NCBI GenBank assembly: GCA_017433295.1
Contig: JAFRHL010000038.1
Coordinates: 1 to 51,197 of the forward strand
Direction: 5' to 3'
Length of the DNA: 51,197 bases
Origin: Eubacterium sp.
Lineage (GTDB): Bacteria > Bacillota > Clostridia > Lachnospirales > Lachnospiraceae
Below, piece after piece: positions 9,301 to 18,283 of the stretch (positions are counted from its first letter, which is position 1; every line of letters starts with the position of its first letter). Below the pieces are notes generated by a model. The model saw only the letters and a program-made list of their open reading frames with translations, searched no databases and was not told the origin of the DNA. Both the position numbers and the translations under genes were made by a program.

Positions 9301-9729
9301 TCAGGGTTTTGCCTTTTTCAGGGCATTTTTTATGGCCTGCTGCAGGATCATGCTGGTATACTGGTTGTCGGACTGCAGCCTGAGGTCATCGATGGAATTG
9401 ATATTCGCCAGCTGGGCATTGATCTCTTCCAGAGAGGGGGTCAGCAGCGGATACATGGTGCTGATGCTGTCTGTCATATGATTGAGGCTGACAGAGGTGA
9501 TGTGATCTTTGTCAACGGATACTGCCACATCCAGAGTCGCTTCACCCAGGGTCAGTGTGGAGGTGTATACTCCAGGTATATATGTACCGGCGCTGGTTGT
9601 CACATTCTTTCCTTCCGGAGCAAACATAAAGAGGACCAGAATGAGCAGTATAATCCCCAGACAGATGAAGAGGGCAGTATAAATCAGTTCTTTAGCCTTT
9701 ACAACAACGATTTTGGTTTGTGTACTCAA
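9301..9729 (-). CDS. Membrane-anchored FMN-binding-like protein, degenerate motif
   Basis: This 142-residue protein has one N-terminal membrane segment (about 15-37, LIYTALFICLGIILLILVLF) and an extracytoplasmic domain. The order of elements, TYIPGVYTSTLTLGEATLDVAVSVDKDHITSVSLNH and a C-terminal helix LQQAIKNALKKA, matches small FMN_bind proteins. The SGATxTS flavin-attachment motif of that family is replaced by SDNQYTSM, so covalent FMN linkage is doubtful. The start is TTG (9727-9729) with ggaagg ten bases upstream. It is transcribed against rpoD and divergently from polC. Function is unknown; a redox or flavin-trafficking origin is inferred. Confidence 0.7.
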   Translation of the reverse strand: MSTQTKIVVVKAKELIYTALFICLGIILLILVLFMFAPEGKNVTTSAGTYIPGVYTSTLTLGEATLDVAVSVDKDHITSVSLNHMTDSISTMYPLLTPSLEEINAQLANINSIDDLRLQSDNQYTSMILQQAIKNALKKAKP

Positions 9730-9765
9730 AGAAAACAGTCCTTCCGATATTATGGTGATAATTCA

Positions 9766-9794
9766 TTGTATTCAGGGAAAGTCTGATTTATGAT
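9766..9794 (+). promoter_or_regulatory. Probable promoter of polC
   Basis: TTGTAT (9766-9771) and TATGAT (9789-9794) are 17 bases apart in the gap before polC. Confidence 0.55.
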
Positions 9795-9877
9795 AAAAAA
9801 GAACCTATGGCAGGACAAAGTCCGAAAAAAGACGGACATGATCCGATAATAACAGAGAAGAAAGGAGATTCACCAAG

Positions 9878-12800
9878 ATGAACGGGCAGGCCTTTTTTGA
9901 AGTGTTTCCTGATTTCCGGACCAGTGATGACCTGCGTTATACCTTGTCCGGTATGATGGTAACAAAGGTTGTGATGCGGCGTCAGGAAAAACGACTTACC
10001 GTACATTTGAGAGGAGAGCATATACTGGCCAAAAAACTGGTAAACAAGATCGCCTATGATTTAAAGACACAGCTATTTGGTAATAATTCTCTTTTTCTTG
10101 TCATAGATGACACCTATGAGCTTTCACCTTTATATACTCTGGAACGACTGACCGGGGATTACTGGCCCAGTATCCTCTATGAGACTCAAAAAATGGGTCA
10201 GATCGAATACAGTCTGGTCAAAAACTGTGAATGGGGTGTGGAAGGGAATATCCTGACCCTTCTGCTGGAGGACAGCTTTCTTGCGAGGAGAAAAGCAAGG
10301 GATCTGAAGGAATATTTAGAGACCATGTTCTCTCATCGTTTCGGGAAAGAAATCCAGGTGGGATTCAATTTTTCGGAGGATGCCAAAAATGCCTTTTACC
10401 GGGCCAGAGACCATAAGCTTAACCTGGAAGTGGGTCTGGTCATGGACAGGATCAGGGAACAGGAGGGATATGTTTCCGGTGGAACGTCCGGTTCGGAGAG
10501 CCGGGAAAAGAAAAGTGGATCATCAGGACGCCTGTATTCTGCCAGCTTTTTTGAGGAAAGGGCCAGGAGGCAGGAATTTGCTCCCCGCCGCCGCGCGGCC
10601 AGGGACCCGGATATTATTTACGGAAAAGAATGTGACGGGGAGATCGTTCCCATTGAAGAGATCGTGGATGAGATCGGACAGGTGGTGATCCGGGGGAAAA
10701 TACTGGATATTGAAAGCAGGGAGATCCGGAAGGAGAGAACCATCGTATCTTTCACTATCACAGATTTTACGGACTCTATCCGGGGTAAGATCTTCCTCCG
10801 GAATGAACAGCTGCCGGATTTTCTGGATACTTTCCGAAAGGGAAATTATTACAAGGTAAAGGCTCTGCCGAAAAATGATACCTTTGACCATGATATAGTC
10901 CTGACTTCGGTGGCGGGCATCAAGCCCATTCCGGATTTTACGGAAAAAAGGATGGACAAAAGCCTTGATAAAAGAGTGGAACTCCATCTGCATACTGTGA
11001 TGAGCGATATGGACAGCGTGGTTGATATAGGGGAAATGATCAATACCGCCAAAGCCTGGGGGCATAAGGCCGTGGCCATAACAGACCACGGAGTGCTGCA
11101 GGCCTTTCCTGTTGCCAACCACTGCATAGGAAAAGACGATCCCTTTAAGATTCTTTACGGTGTGGAAGGATATTTTGTTGATGACTTAAAGAAGCTGGTC
11201 GTAAATGCCAAAGACCAGACCCTGATGGATGACTATGTGGTGTTTGACCTCGAAACAACGGGTTTTTCCCCCATTCATGACGAGATCATCGAAATCGGGG
11301 CGGTAAAGGTCAGACAGGGAAAGGTGACAGACCATTACAGCGTTTTCGTAAATCCAAAAAGACCGGTTCCTTTAAGGATCACGGAACTGACCAGTATTGA
11401 TGACTCCATGGTGGCGGACGCGCCGGGAATCGAAGAGATCCTGCCGGAATTTCTCCGCTTTTGCCGGGGCTGCAGCCTGGTGGCCCACAATGCGGACTTT
11501 GACGTAAGCTTTATAGAGGAAAAGGCACATAGGCTGGGATACGAGACAGACTTTACGGTCCTTGATACGGTGCAGATGGCAAGGCTTCTTCTGACAGAGC
11601 TCAGCCGCTTCAAACTGAATACAGTCTGTAAACATCTGGGAATCAAACAGGAGCATCACCACCGGGCGGTGGATGACGCCAGGGTGACGGCGGAGGTCTT
11701 TATCCGGTTTATCGCCATGCTGAAAGAAAGGGATATACATACCGTCTCAGAATTAAATGATCTGGGAAGCGCATCTCCGGACCTTATCAAAAAAGATATG
11801 ACCTACCACGGGATCATCCTCATAAAAAATGAGACCGGCCGTATCAATCTGAACCGTCTGGTTTCTGAATCCCATTTGAAATATTTTAACAGACGGCCGA
11901 GAATGCCCAAGAGCCTGATTGAAAAATACCGGGAGGGACTGATCCTGGGATCCGCCTGTGAAGCCGGCGAGCTCTTTCAGGCCATTATCCGGGGAAAAAG
12001 CGAGGAAGAGATCGCAAGGATCGTCCGCTTTTATGATTATCTGGAGATCCAGCCCATCAGTAATAACCGTTTTATGATAGATAGCGACAGGTATGATGCC
12101 GCCGGCGAAGAAGACCTTCGTAATTATAACCGCCGGATCGTGGAGCTGGGAGAACGGTACGGCAAACCCGTGGTGGCCACCTGTGATGTGCATTTCTTAA
12201 ATCCCGAGGACGAGCTCTACCGCCGCATCCTTCAGGCCGGCAAAGGCTTTGCGGACGCGGACCGGCAGGCGGAACTGTATTTTCGGACCACGGAGGAAAT
12301 GCTTGATGAATTCTCCTATCTGGGAGAAAAGAAGGCCTATGAGGTGGTGGTTGCCAATACAAACAAGATTGCCGACATGATCGAAAAAATCTCACCGGTT
12401 CATCCGGACAAATGTCCGCCGGTGATTCCGGATTCCGATAAGGAACTGACAGACATCTGTTACAAGAAAGCCCATGAAATCTACGGACCGGATCTTCCGG
12501 CGATCGTGGAGGAAAGACTGACCAGGGAACTGAATTCCATTATTTCCAATGGCTTCGCGGTCATGTATATTATTGCCCAGAAGCTGGTGTGGGACTCCAA
12601 TGACCACGGTTATCTGGTAGGGTCCCGGGGATCGGTGGGATCCTCCTTTGTGGCAACCATGTCCGGTATTACAGAGGTAAATCCCCTGTCGGCCCATTAT
12701 ATTTGCCCTAAATGCCATTTTGTGGATTTTGATTCTGAACATGTAAAGCCCTATACCATGAAGGGTATGTCCGGCTGTGACATGCCGGACCGGGACTGTC

Positions 12801-14332
12801 CGGAATGCGGAACGAAGCTTTTAAAGGAGGGGCATGACATACCCTTTGAGACTTTCCTGGGCTTTAAGGGCAATAAAGAGCCGGATATTGACCTCAACTT
12901 TTCCGGAGAATACCAGGGCAAGGCCCACAAATATGTAGAGGTCATCTTCGGAGAAGGCAAAGCCTTCCGGGCCGGCACCATCGGTACCATCGCTGAGAAA
13001 ACAGCCTACGGCTATGTGATGAAATATTTCGAGGAACGGGGGATTCATAAGCGCCGCTGTGAGATCGAGCGGATCGCCAGGGGTTGTACCGGGGTGAAAC
13101 GTACCACCGGCCAGCATCCCGGGGGTATCATTGTGGTACCCCATGAGCATGACATTTATGAGTTTACTGCCATTCAGCATCCTGCCAACGATGTAAATAC
13201 AGATATTATCACTACACATTTTGAATATCATTCCATAGACCACAACCTTTTAAAACTTGATATTCTGGGCCATGATGATCCCACCATGATCCGGCGGCTC
13301 ATGGATCTTACCGGAATTGACGCAAAAACCATCCCCCTTGACGATCCCGATGTGATGAAGCTGTTTCACGGAACGGAAGTCATGGGCATCACTCCCGAGG
13401 ATATCGGCGGGATAGAGCTGGGCTCCATGGGGGTTCCGGAGTTTGGGACGGAGTTTGTCATGCAGATGCTCAAGGATACCAATCCTCAGTGCTTTTCAGA
13501 CCTGGTCCGGATCTCGGGCCTCTCCCATGGCACCGATGTGTGGCTGGGAAATGCCCAGACCCTCATTGAAAACGGCCAGGCAGAAATATCCACGGCCATC
13601 TGCTGCCGTGATGATATCATGACCTACCTGATCAATATGGGCCTGGATAAGGAACAATCCTTCACCATTATGGAGAAGGTCAGAAAAGGAAAGGGTCTTA
13701 AGCCCGAGTGGGAGCAGGAAATGACTGCCCATGGTGTGCCGGACTGGTACATCTGGTCCTGTAATAAGATAAAGTACATGTTTCCCAAGGCCCATGCGGC
13801 GGCCTACGTCATGATGGGCTGGAGGGTCGCCTGGTATAAGGTGCATTATCCCGCAGCCTATTATGCTGCCTTTTTCGGGATCCGGGCTTCTGCTTTTTCC
13901 TATGAGATCATGTGCCGTGGACCGGAGAAGCTGAAGTCGGCCCTGGCGGAGCTTCTTAAGATACCCAAGGACCAGCAGACCAAGAAGGACCAGGACACGA
14001 TCCGGGATGGGAGGATTGCCCAGGAAATGTATGCCAGGGGCATTACATTTGTTCCCCTCGATATATATAAGGCAAGGGCCAGGGAGTGCATCGTGATTGA
14101 CGATACCCATATCATGCCCTCCATTTCCAGTGTGGAAGGGCTGGGAGATAAAGCCTGTGAACAGGTGGAGGAGGCTGCGAAGCATGGACCCTTTACCTCG
14201 CTGGACAGCTTTAGAGAAAGGGCAAAGGTCAGCAAGACCAGCGTGGAAAAAATGGTGGAGCTGGGTATTTTGTCCGGTCTGCCGGAAAGTGACCAGCTGA
14301 CATTTGACTTCTTCCTGGCCGGTCAGGAGTAA
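9878..14332 (+). CDS. polC: DNA polymerase III alpha subunit, PolC type
   Basis: This is the main replicative polymerase of low-GC Gram-positives, 1484 residues, within the normal PolC range. After the N-terminal domain, an OB-fold region (about 255-345) precedes the PHP domain (from about 366, ELHLHTVMSDMDS). A DEDD exonuclease is inserted into it (from about 451, YVVFDLETTGFSP, with HNADFDVSF and the HHRAVDDAR motif). The polymerase core follows. It includes the PolC-specific zinc cluster (CPKC ... CDMPDRDCPEC, about 945-985) and the catalytic motif PDIDLNFSGEYQ (about 1000). The start ATG follows aaaggag. PolC restricts the host to Firmicutes and close relatives. Confidence 0.97.
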   Translation: MNGQAFFEVFPDFRTSDDLRYTLSGMMVTKVVMRRQEKRLTVHLRGEHILAKKLVNKIAYDLKTQLFGNNSLFLVIDDTYELSPLYTLERLTGDYWPSILYETQKMGQIEYSLVKNCEWGVEGNILTLLLEDSFLARRKARDLKEYLETMFSHRFGKEIQVGFNFSEDAKNAFYRARDHKLNLEVGLVMDRIREQEGYVSGGTSGSESREKKSGSSGRLYSASFFEERARRQEFAPRRRAARDPDIIYGKECDGEIVPIEEIVDEIGQVVIRGKILDIESREIRKERTIVSFTITDFTDSIRGKIFLRNEQLPDFLDTFRKGNYYKVKALPKNDTFDHDIVLTSVAGIKPIPDFTEKRMDKSLDKRVELHLHTVMSDMDSVVDIGEMINTAKAWGHKAVAITDHGVLQAFPVANHCIGKDDPFKILYGVEGYFVDDLKKLVVNAKDQTLMDDYVVFDLETTGFSPIHDEIIEIGAVKVRQGKVTDHYSVFVNPKRPVPLRITELTSIDDSMVADAPGIEEILPEFLRFCRGCSLVAHNADFDVSFIEEKAHRLGYETDFTVLDTVQMARLLLTELSRFKLNTVCKHLGIKQEHHHRAVDDARVTAEVFIRFIAMLKERDIHTVSELNDLGSASPDLIKKDMTYHGIILIKNETGRINLNRLVSESHLKYFNRRPRMPKSLIEKYREGLILGSACEAGELFQAIIRGKSEEEIARIVRFYDYLEIQPISNNRFMIDSDRYDAAGEEDLRNYNRRIVELGERYGKPVVATCDVHFLNPEDELYRRILQAGKGFADADRQAELYFRTTEEMLDEFSYLGEKKAYEVVVANTNKIADMIEKISPVHPDKCPPVIPDSDKELTDICYKKAHEIYGPDLPAIVEERLTRELNSIISNGFAVMYIIAQKLVWDSNDHGYLVGSRGSVGSSFVATMSGITEVNPLSAHYICPKCHFVDFDSEHVKPYTMKGMSGCDMPDRDCPECGTKLLKEGHDIPFETFLGFKGNKEPDIDLNFSGEYQGKAHKYVEVIFGEGKAFRAGTIGTIAEKTAYGYVMKYFEERGIHKRRCEIERIARGCTGVKRTTGQHPGGIIVVPHEHDIYEFTAIQHPANDVNTDIITTHFEYHSIDHNLLKLDILGHDDPTMIRRLMDLTGIDAKTIPLDDPDVMKLFHGTEVMGITPEDIGGIELGSMGVPEFGTEFVMQMLKDTNPQCFSDLVRISGLSHGTDVWLGNAQTLIENGQAEISTAICCRDDIMTYLINMGLDKEQSFTIMEKVRKGKGLKPEWEQEMTAHGVPDWYIWSCNKIKYMFPKAHAAAYVMMGWRVAWYKVHYPAAYYAAFFGIRASAFSYEIMCRGPEKLKSALAELLKIPKDQQTKKDQDTIRDGRIAQEMYARGITFVPLDIYKARARECIVIDDTHIMPSISSVEGLGDKACEQVEEAAKHGPFTSLDSFRERAKVSKTSVEKMVELGILSGLPESDQLTFDFFLAGQE

Positions 14333-14360
14333 ATGCCGGCAAAGGATTCTCTTTTAAATA

Positions 14361-14389
14361 GTGACAATAATCGCAATTAATGGTATGAT
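14361..14389 (+). promoter_or_regulatory. Probable promoter for the genes after polC
   Basis: GTGACA (14361-14366) and TATGAT (14384-14389) have a 17-base spacer, upstream of the gene at 14441. It would start a message separate from polC. Confidence 0.55.
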
Positions 14390-14440
14390 AGCGATAAATA
14401 CAGGGTCGCGGGGCCCGGACTTAAGGAGGAATCCGCATAC

Positions 14441-14929
14441 ATGGCGTATATAAAGAAAGCAAAGCTGCTGGGCAATGCCTGGGCAGGCGAGGGAGCGGTA
14501 GTGATCGGAAATGTCACCGTGGGGGATGAAAGCTCCATATGGTATAATGCCGTGGTCAGAGGAGACCAGGCGGAGGTCACCATCGGTTCCGGCACCAATA
14601 TACAGGATGGGGCCGTGGTTCATTGCTCCACCGGCTGCCCCTGCCATATAGGCAATGGAGTATCCGTGGGACACAATGCCATAGTCCATGGCTGCAGTAT
14701 AGGTCATAATACCCTTATCGGGATGGGGGCCGTGGTAATGGACGGGGCCTGTGTAGGTGAAGATTGTATCATCGGAGCAGGCAGCCTGGTCACAGGAGGC
14801 ACTGTGATCCCCGACGGTATGCTGGCTTTCGGGTCACCGGCCAAAGTGATCCGGCCTCTTACGGATGAGGAGAAAAAGGATAACCAGACCAATGCCATAG
14901 CATATATGATGATGAAAACGGTACAGTGA
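14441..14929 (+). CDS. Gamma-carbonic anhydrase family protein
   Basis: This 162-residue left-handed beta-helix protein shows hexapeptide repeats throughout, such as IGNVTV, IGSGTN and IGMGAV. The metal-ligand histidines of gamma-carbonic anhydrases are visible in VVHCS, VGHNAIVHG and SIGHN. Members bind zinc or iron and may hydrate CO2, although many are uncharacterised. The C-terminus (GSPAKVIRPLTDEEK) is typical of the YrdA/PaaY branch. A strong ribosome site (aaggagg) lies about 11 bases before the ATG. It begins a run of co-directional genes. Confidence 0.92.
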   Translation: MAYIKKAKLLGNAWAGEGAVVIGNVTVGDESSIWYNAVVRGDQAEVTIGSGTNIQDGAVVHCSTGCPCHIGNGVSVGHNAIVHGCSIGHNTLIGMGAVVMDGACVGEDCIIGAGSLVTGGTVIPDGMLAFGSPAKVIRPLTDEEKKDNQTNAIAYMMMKTVQ

Positions 14930-14954
14930 TTATTTATTCGAGGAGGATTAAGAG

Positions 14955-16004
14955 ATGTCCGATCAGGAAAGAATCGAAGAACAGGCAGAGGTCAATACTG
15001 ATAATGCAGATGCTTCTTCTGAGGTAAAACTTGTAAAAAAGAAACGCTATCAGGGATATGATGTTGAGAAGATAACCGGCAAGACCCACAAGGCAAACAA
15101 ACCCTGGTTCTGGAAGGTCCTTGGAATCAGTCTCTTTTTGTCTCTTGCCATCATAGTGGGTGCCTGCACTTATTTTGTGATAGGTGACAGGAAGAAAACA
15201 GATTATCTGGCAGGCATGAATGAAGCCAATACCATGACAGCGCTGCTGGAAGGTCATAAAAATGTCACCATCACAGAGAATTTCTCCCATCTGGCAGATG
15301 AGAAGGATTATAAGCTCACCCGTCTTGTGACAAAAACAAAAAGCGGAGATTACTATTCATACCTGAAAAAGGAACAGGGAGATGAGACGACCAAAGAGGT
15401 GATCCGGGAAAGAAAGCTTTACCGTTACGATGAAAGTTTTCCCAGATTTGTCGCTCTGATAGGTGATAATTATGAGAAGATCTGTGTTCCGGAGATCGAG
15501 GGTGCTGTTTTTCAGAATAATGGCAACGAGAGTATCGAGGATGAGAAAGATAAAGGGAACCTGATCAATATAAAAGCTGCCTGTACGGTTCAGGAGGGAG
15601 ACTCCTATAATATAAAATATGGCTTTGAACCGGGATCGAAGATCGAGAAAACCATTGTCATGGACAAGGAAACCGGTATCGTAACATCAGAATGTGAAAA
15701 GTGCAATGACGAAGAATTCTACAGCTATATGGTTGAATATGACGGGGAGACAAAGATCCCGAAGTTCTTCATGAGTATAAGGGATAAAAAAGAATCCAGG
15801 AAATGTATGGTCTATATGGACTATGGCAGTGAGAATTCAAAGCAGTATACCTATGATGTTCCTAACGATGTGTACTTTACCGTGATGGACCAGGAAGGGT
15901 ATAAATGCTATACGGATCCGGAATGCACCAAGGAGTTCTCAGAATACCAGATCCAGATAGAAAATCCGGAGGGCTCTGTACAGCTCTACATGAAAAAGGA
16001 GTAA
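14955..16004 (+). CDS. Single-pass membrane protein of unknown function
   Basis: I do not recognise the family. The 349-residue protein has an acidic cytoplasmic N-terminus and a basic stretch (LVKKKRYQGYDVEK). One membrane helix follows (about 52-77, VLGISLFLSLAIIVGACTYFVIG), then a lipoprotein-like outer domain of about 270 residues rich in beta strands. No catalytic motif stands out. The ribosome site gaggagg precedes the ATG. It sits 25 bases after the carbonic-anhydrase-like gene and 26 bases before the editing-protein gene, so it is probably in the same transcription unit. Confidence 0.75.
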   Translation: MSDQERIEEQAEVNTDNADASSEVKLVKKKRYQGYDVEKITGKTHKANKPWFWKVLGISLFLSLAIIVGACTYFVIGDRKKTDYLAGMNEANTMTALLEGHKNVTITENFSHLADEKDYKLTRLVTKTKSGDYYSYLKKEQGDETTKEVIRERKLYRYDESFPRFVALIGDNYEKICVPEIEGAVFQNNGNESIEDEKDKGNLINIKAACTVQEGDSYNIKYGFEPGSKIEKTIVMDKETGIVTSECEKCNDEEFYSYMVEYDGETKIPKFFMSIRDKKESRKCMVYMDYGSENSKQYTYDVPNDVYFTVMDQEGYKCYTDPECTKEFSEYQIQIENPEGSVQLYMKKE

Positions 16005-16030
16005 CTGTCTGACAGGAGATGTATAATATC

Positions 16031-17206
16031 ATGAAAACCAGAAGATTATATTACGAGGACAGTTATCAGAGAAGCTTTCGCGCTGCTGTCACCGGCACCG
16101 GAAAGGACGAGCAGGGTGCCTATGTGGTCCTGGACGCTACTTTGTTCTTTCCGGAAGGAGGAGGACAGCCGGCGGATACCGGATATCTTGGCGGCGCCAG
16201 GGTTACTGATGTGCAGATCCGGGAGGATGAGATACGGCATTATACAGACGGAAGCTTTGCAGAAGGGGATACGGCAGAAGGAGTTATTGACTGGGAACGG
16301 CGTTTTGACCTGATGCAGCAGCATTCCGGAGAGCATATTGTCAGCGGCCGCATCCATGCCAGATTCGGATATGACAATGTGGGTTTCCACATGGGTGAAA
16401 AGTTCATAACCATTGATCTAAACGGTCTCCTTGATGAAGAACAGCTGGCCTCAGTTGAAGCAGAGGTAAATGATTACATCTGGCAGAATAAGGCGGCAAA
16501 GATGTTTTTCGCCACAGAGGAAGAAATCGAAATGCTGCCCTACCGCAGCAAGATCGATCTGTCGGGAGAGGTCAGGCTGGCCGAGTTCCCGGGAGCAGAC
16601 CTGTGTGCCTGCTGCGGCCTGCATGTAAAGCGGGCAGGAGAAATAGGACTGGTAAAGCTGGTTTCAGTTCATCGTTTCCGGCAGGGTGTCCGGATCGAGA
16701 TGGTTTCCGGGAAAAGAGCTTTCCGCTACCTGAACAGTCATTTTGAACAGAACAGTCAGATTGCGGTGGATCTCTCTGTGAAGCCTGAGAATACCAGAGA
16801 GGCGGTGGGAAAACTCCAGGAGGAGAACTTCCGTCTGAGGGGCGAGATCATCCGTCTGGAAAAGGCGGCATTTACAAGGATTGCGGAAATCTGCAGAGGA
16901 AAGGGAGATCTTATGGCCTTTGTGCCCGGCCTTGCCCCTGCGGACATCAGAAAATGCGCAGACGAAGTCCTGAATGTCTGCGGCGGAATATGTATTCTGC
17001 TGTCAGGAGATGATGAGACAGGTTATCGCTATGCGGCCGGCAGCCGGGATGGTGATATCAGGGACCTGGTAAAGGATATGAACCTGGCCCTTTCAGGCCG
17101 GGGAGGAGGAAAGCCCCTATTTGCCCAGGGATCAGTAAAGGCCTCTCTTAAAGAGATTGAAGAGTATTTTAAGAAAAAGAACTTTGAGATATTCACAAGA
17201 GTGTAA
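16031..17206 (+). CDS. Alanyl-tRNA editing protein (AlaX-like, with DHHA1 domain)
   Basis: It is a free-standing editing domain related to alanyl-tRNA synthetase, expected to hydrolyse mischarged Ser- or Gly-tRNA(Ala). The zinc site is formed by HSGEH in QQHSGEHIVSG and by CACCGLH further on. The typical N-terminal GGGQPADTG motif is present. A coiled-coil linker (about 235-265) leads to a C-terminal DHHA1-type domain ending SGRGGGKPLFAQGS. I prefer ATG 16031, 12 bases after AGGAG; ATG 16019 directly abuts that site and would add four residues. About 391 residues. Confidence 0.92.
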   Translation: MKTRRLYYEDSYQRSFRAAVTGTGKDEQGAYVVLDATLFFPEGGGQPADTGYLGGARVTDVQIREDEIRHYTDGSFAEGDTAEGVIDWERRFDLMQQHSGEHIVSGRIHARFGYDNVGFHMGEKFITIDLNGLLDEEQLASVEAEVNDYIWQNKAAKMFFATEEEIEMLPYRSKIDLSGEVRLAEFPGADLCACCGLHVKRAGEIGLVKLVSVHRFRQGVRIEMVSGKRAFRYLNSHFEQNSQIAVDLSVKPENTREAVGKLQEENFRLRGEIIRLEKAAFTRIAEICRGKGDLMAFVPGLAPADIRKCADEVLNVCGGICILLSGDDETGYRYAAGSRDGDIRDLVKDMNLALSGRGGGKPLFAQGSVKASLKEIEEYFKKKNFEIFTRV

Positions 17207-17236
17207 ACACTGCTATGACGACAAGGAGGATAGCTT

Positions 17237-18283
17237 ATGTATTCTTATTATGTGAAAAAAACAATGGCACTGATGATGGCAGCGGTAATGATTTTTTCCT
17301 TTACAGGCTGCGGAAGGTCTTCTTCAAAGAAAGCAGATGAGACGGAAAAGACTACCACAAAAGCCAGACAAAGTAATCCGGATTATGCGAAAGATGATGT
17401 GGTCCTGCCTGATAACTTTGGCAATATGATCTATCCCATGGAGGCAGTGCTGCTGGAGACCTATGCCAGGGGACTTCCCTATTTTACTGAGGATTCCTCA
17501 GAAGAAGACGCAGACTCCTTCTGGTTTTCCATGGCAGTTCTTACTTCACAGATGAATCATTATGTAAAGGATGTGGCAACTGATATCTCGGGCGGATATA
17601 TATATATTGATGAAGAAACCATGAATATGTATGCTTCAGCCCTGTATGATAACTTCGGACAGGGAAATATGGAATTTCCCGAACTGGATGAAGACAGTAA
17701 GTATGCCAGATACGATGACGATAAGGGAATCTACGGCTTCCGGGAGGGAACCATCGGTGATCTGGAGCCCTATATCACAGATTGTAAAGAAAAGAATGAT
17801 GAATATACACTGACAATGCATCTTAAGAATAAAGACTCCGCCGAGATTCTTGCAAGCAGTGAGATAACGATCGTACCGACCTCTTATGAAAACGAAGAGA
17901 ACGCATTCCATTATTCTGTAAAATCTTTTAAGGAATTGAAGAACAAGGATAATTCAGATGCTTCCGAGAAGAGCACTGCGGATGAGCGGGCGACTACGGA
18001 GGAGTTCGATACTGAGGAAATGGAAGACGAGGATGCTGATAATGATGACAGCTCATCAAAAAAGATCAGCAGGAGTGAAGCCCTTGAAAAAGCCAGAGAA
18101 TATCTGGGAGATGACGTGGAATACAGCTTTAAAGAAACCGTGACCATCGGCGATTATGATTACTATGATTTTGAAGTTACGGGAGAAGATGCTTCTTCAA
18201 CGGATGTCCTGGTATCTGTCGACGGTGAAAATGTCATGGGCGGAACCAGGAATGATGATGGATCATGGTCCTTTGATCAGTAA
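17237..18283 (+). CDS. Secreted lipoprotein of unknown function
   Basis: This 348-residue protein starts with a basic n-region and hydrophobic core, then the lipobox FTGC with the lipidated cysteine at residue 25. A Ser/Lys/Thr-rich linker and a globular domain follow. A very acidic linker (about 245-275) leads to a small C-terminal domain (KKISRSEALEKAREYLG ...), which resembles PepSY-like repeats. The ribosome site aaggagg is well placed. Its 3' end overlaps the start of the ApbE-like gene, so the two are probably translated together. No function assigned. Confidence 0.8.
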   Translation: MYSYYVKKTMALMMAAVMIFSFTGCGRSSSKKADETEKTTTKARQSNPDYAKDDVVLPDNFGNMIYPMEAVLLETYARGLPYFTEDSSEEDADSFWFSMAVLTSQMNHYVKDVATDISGGYIYIDEETMNMYASALYDNFGQGNMEFPELDEDSKYARYDDDKGIYGFREGTIGDLEPYITDCKEKNDEYTLTMHLKNKDSAEILASSEITIVPTSYENEENAFHYSVKSFKELKNKDNSDASEKSTADERATTEEFDTEEMEDEDADNDDSSSKKISRSEALEKAREYLGDDVEYSFKETVTIGDYDYYDFEVTGEDASSTDVLVSVDGENVMGGTRNDDGSWSFDQ

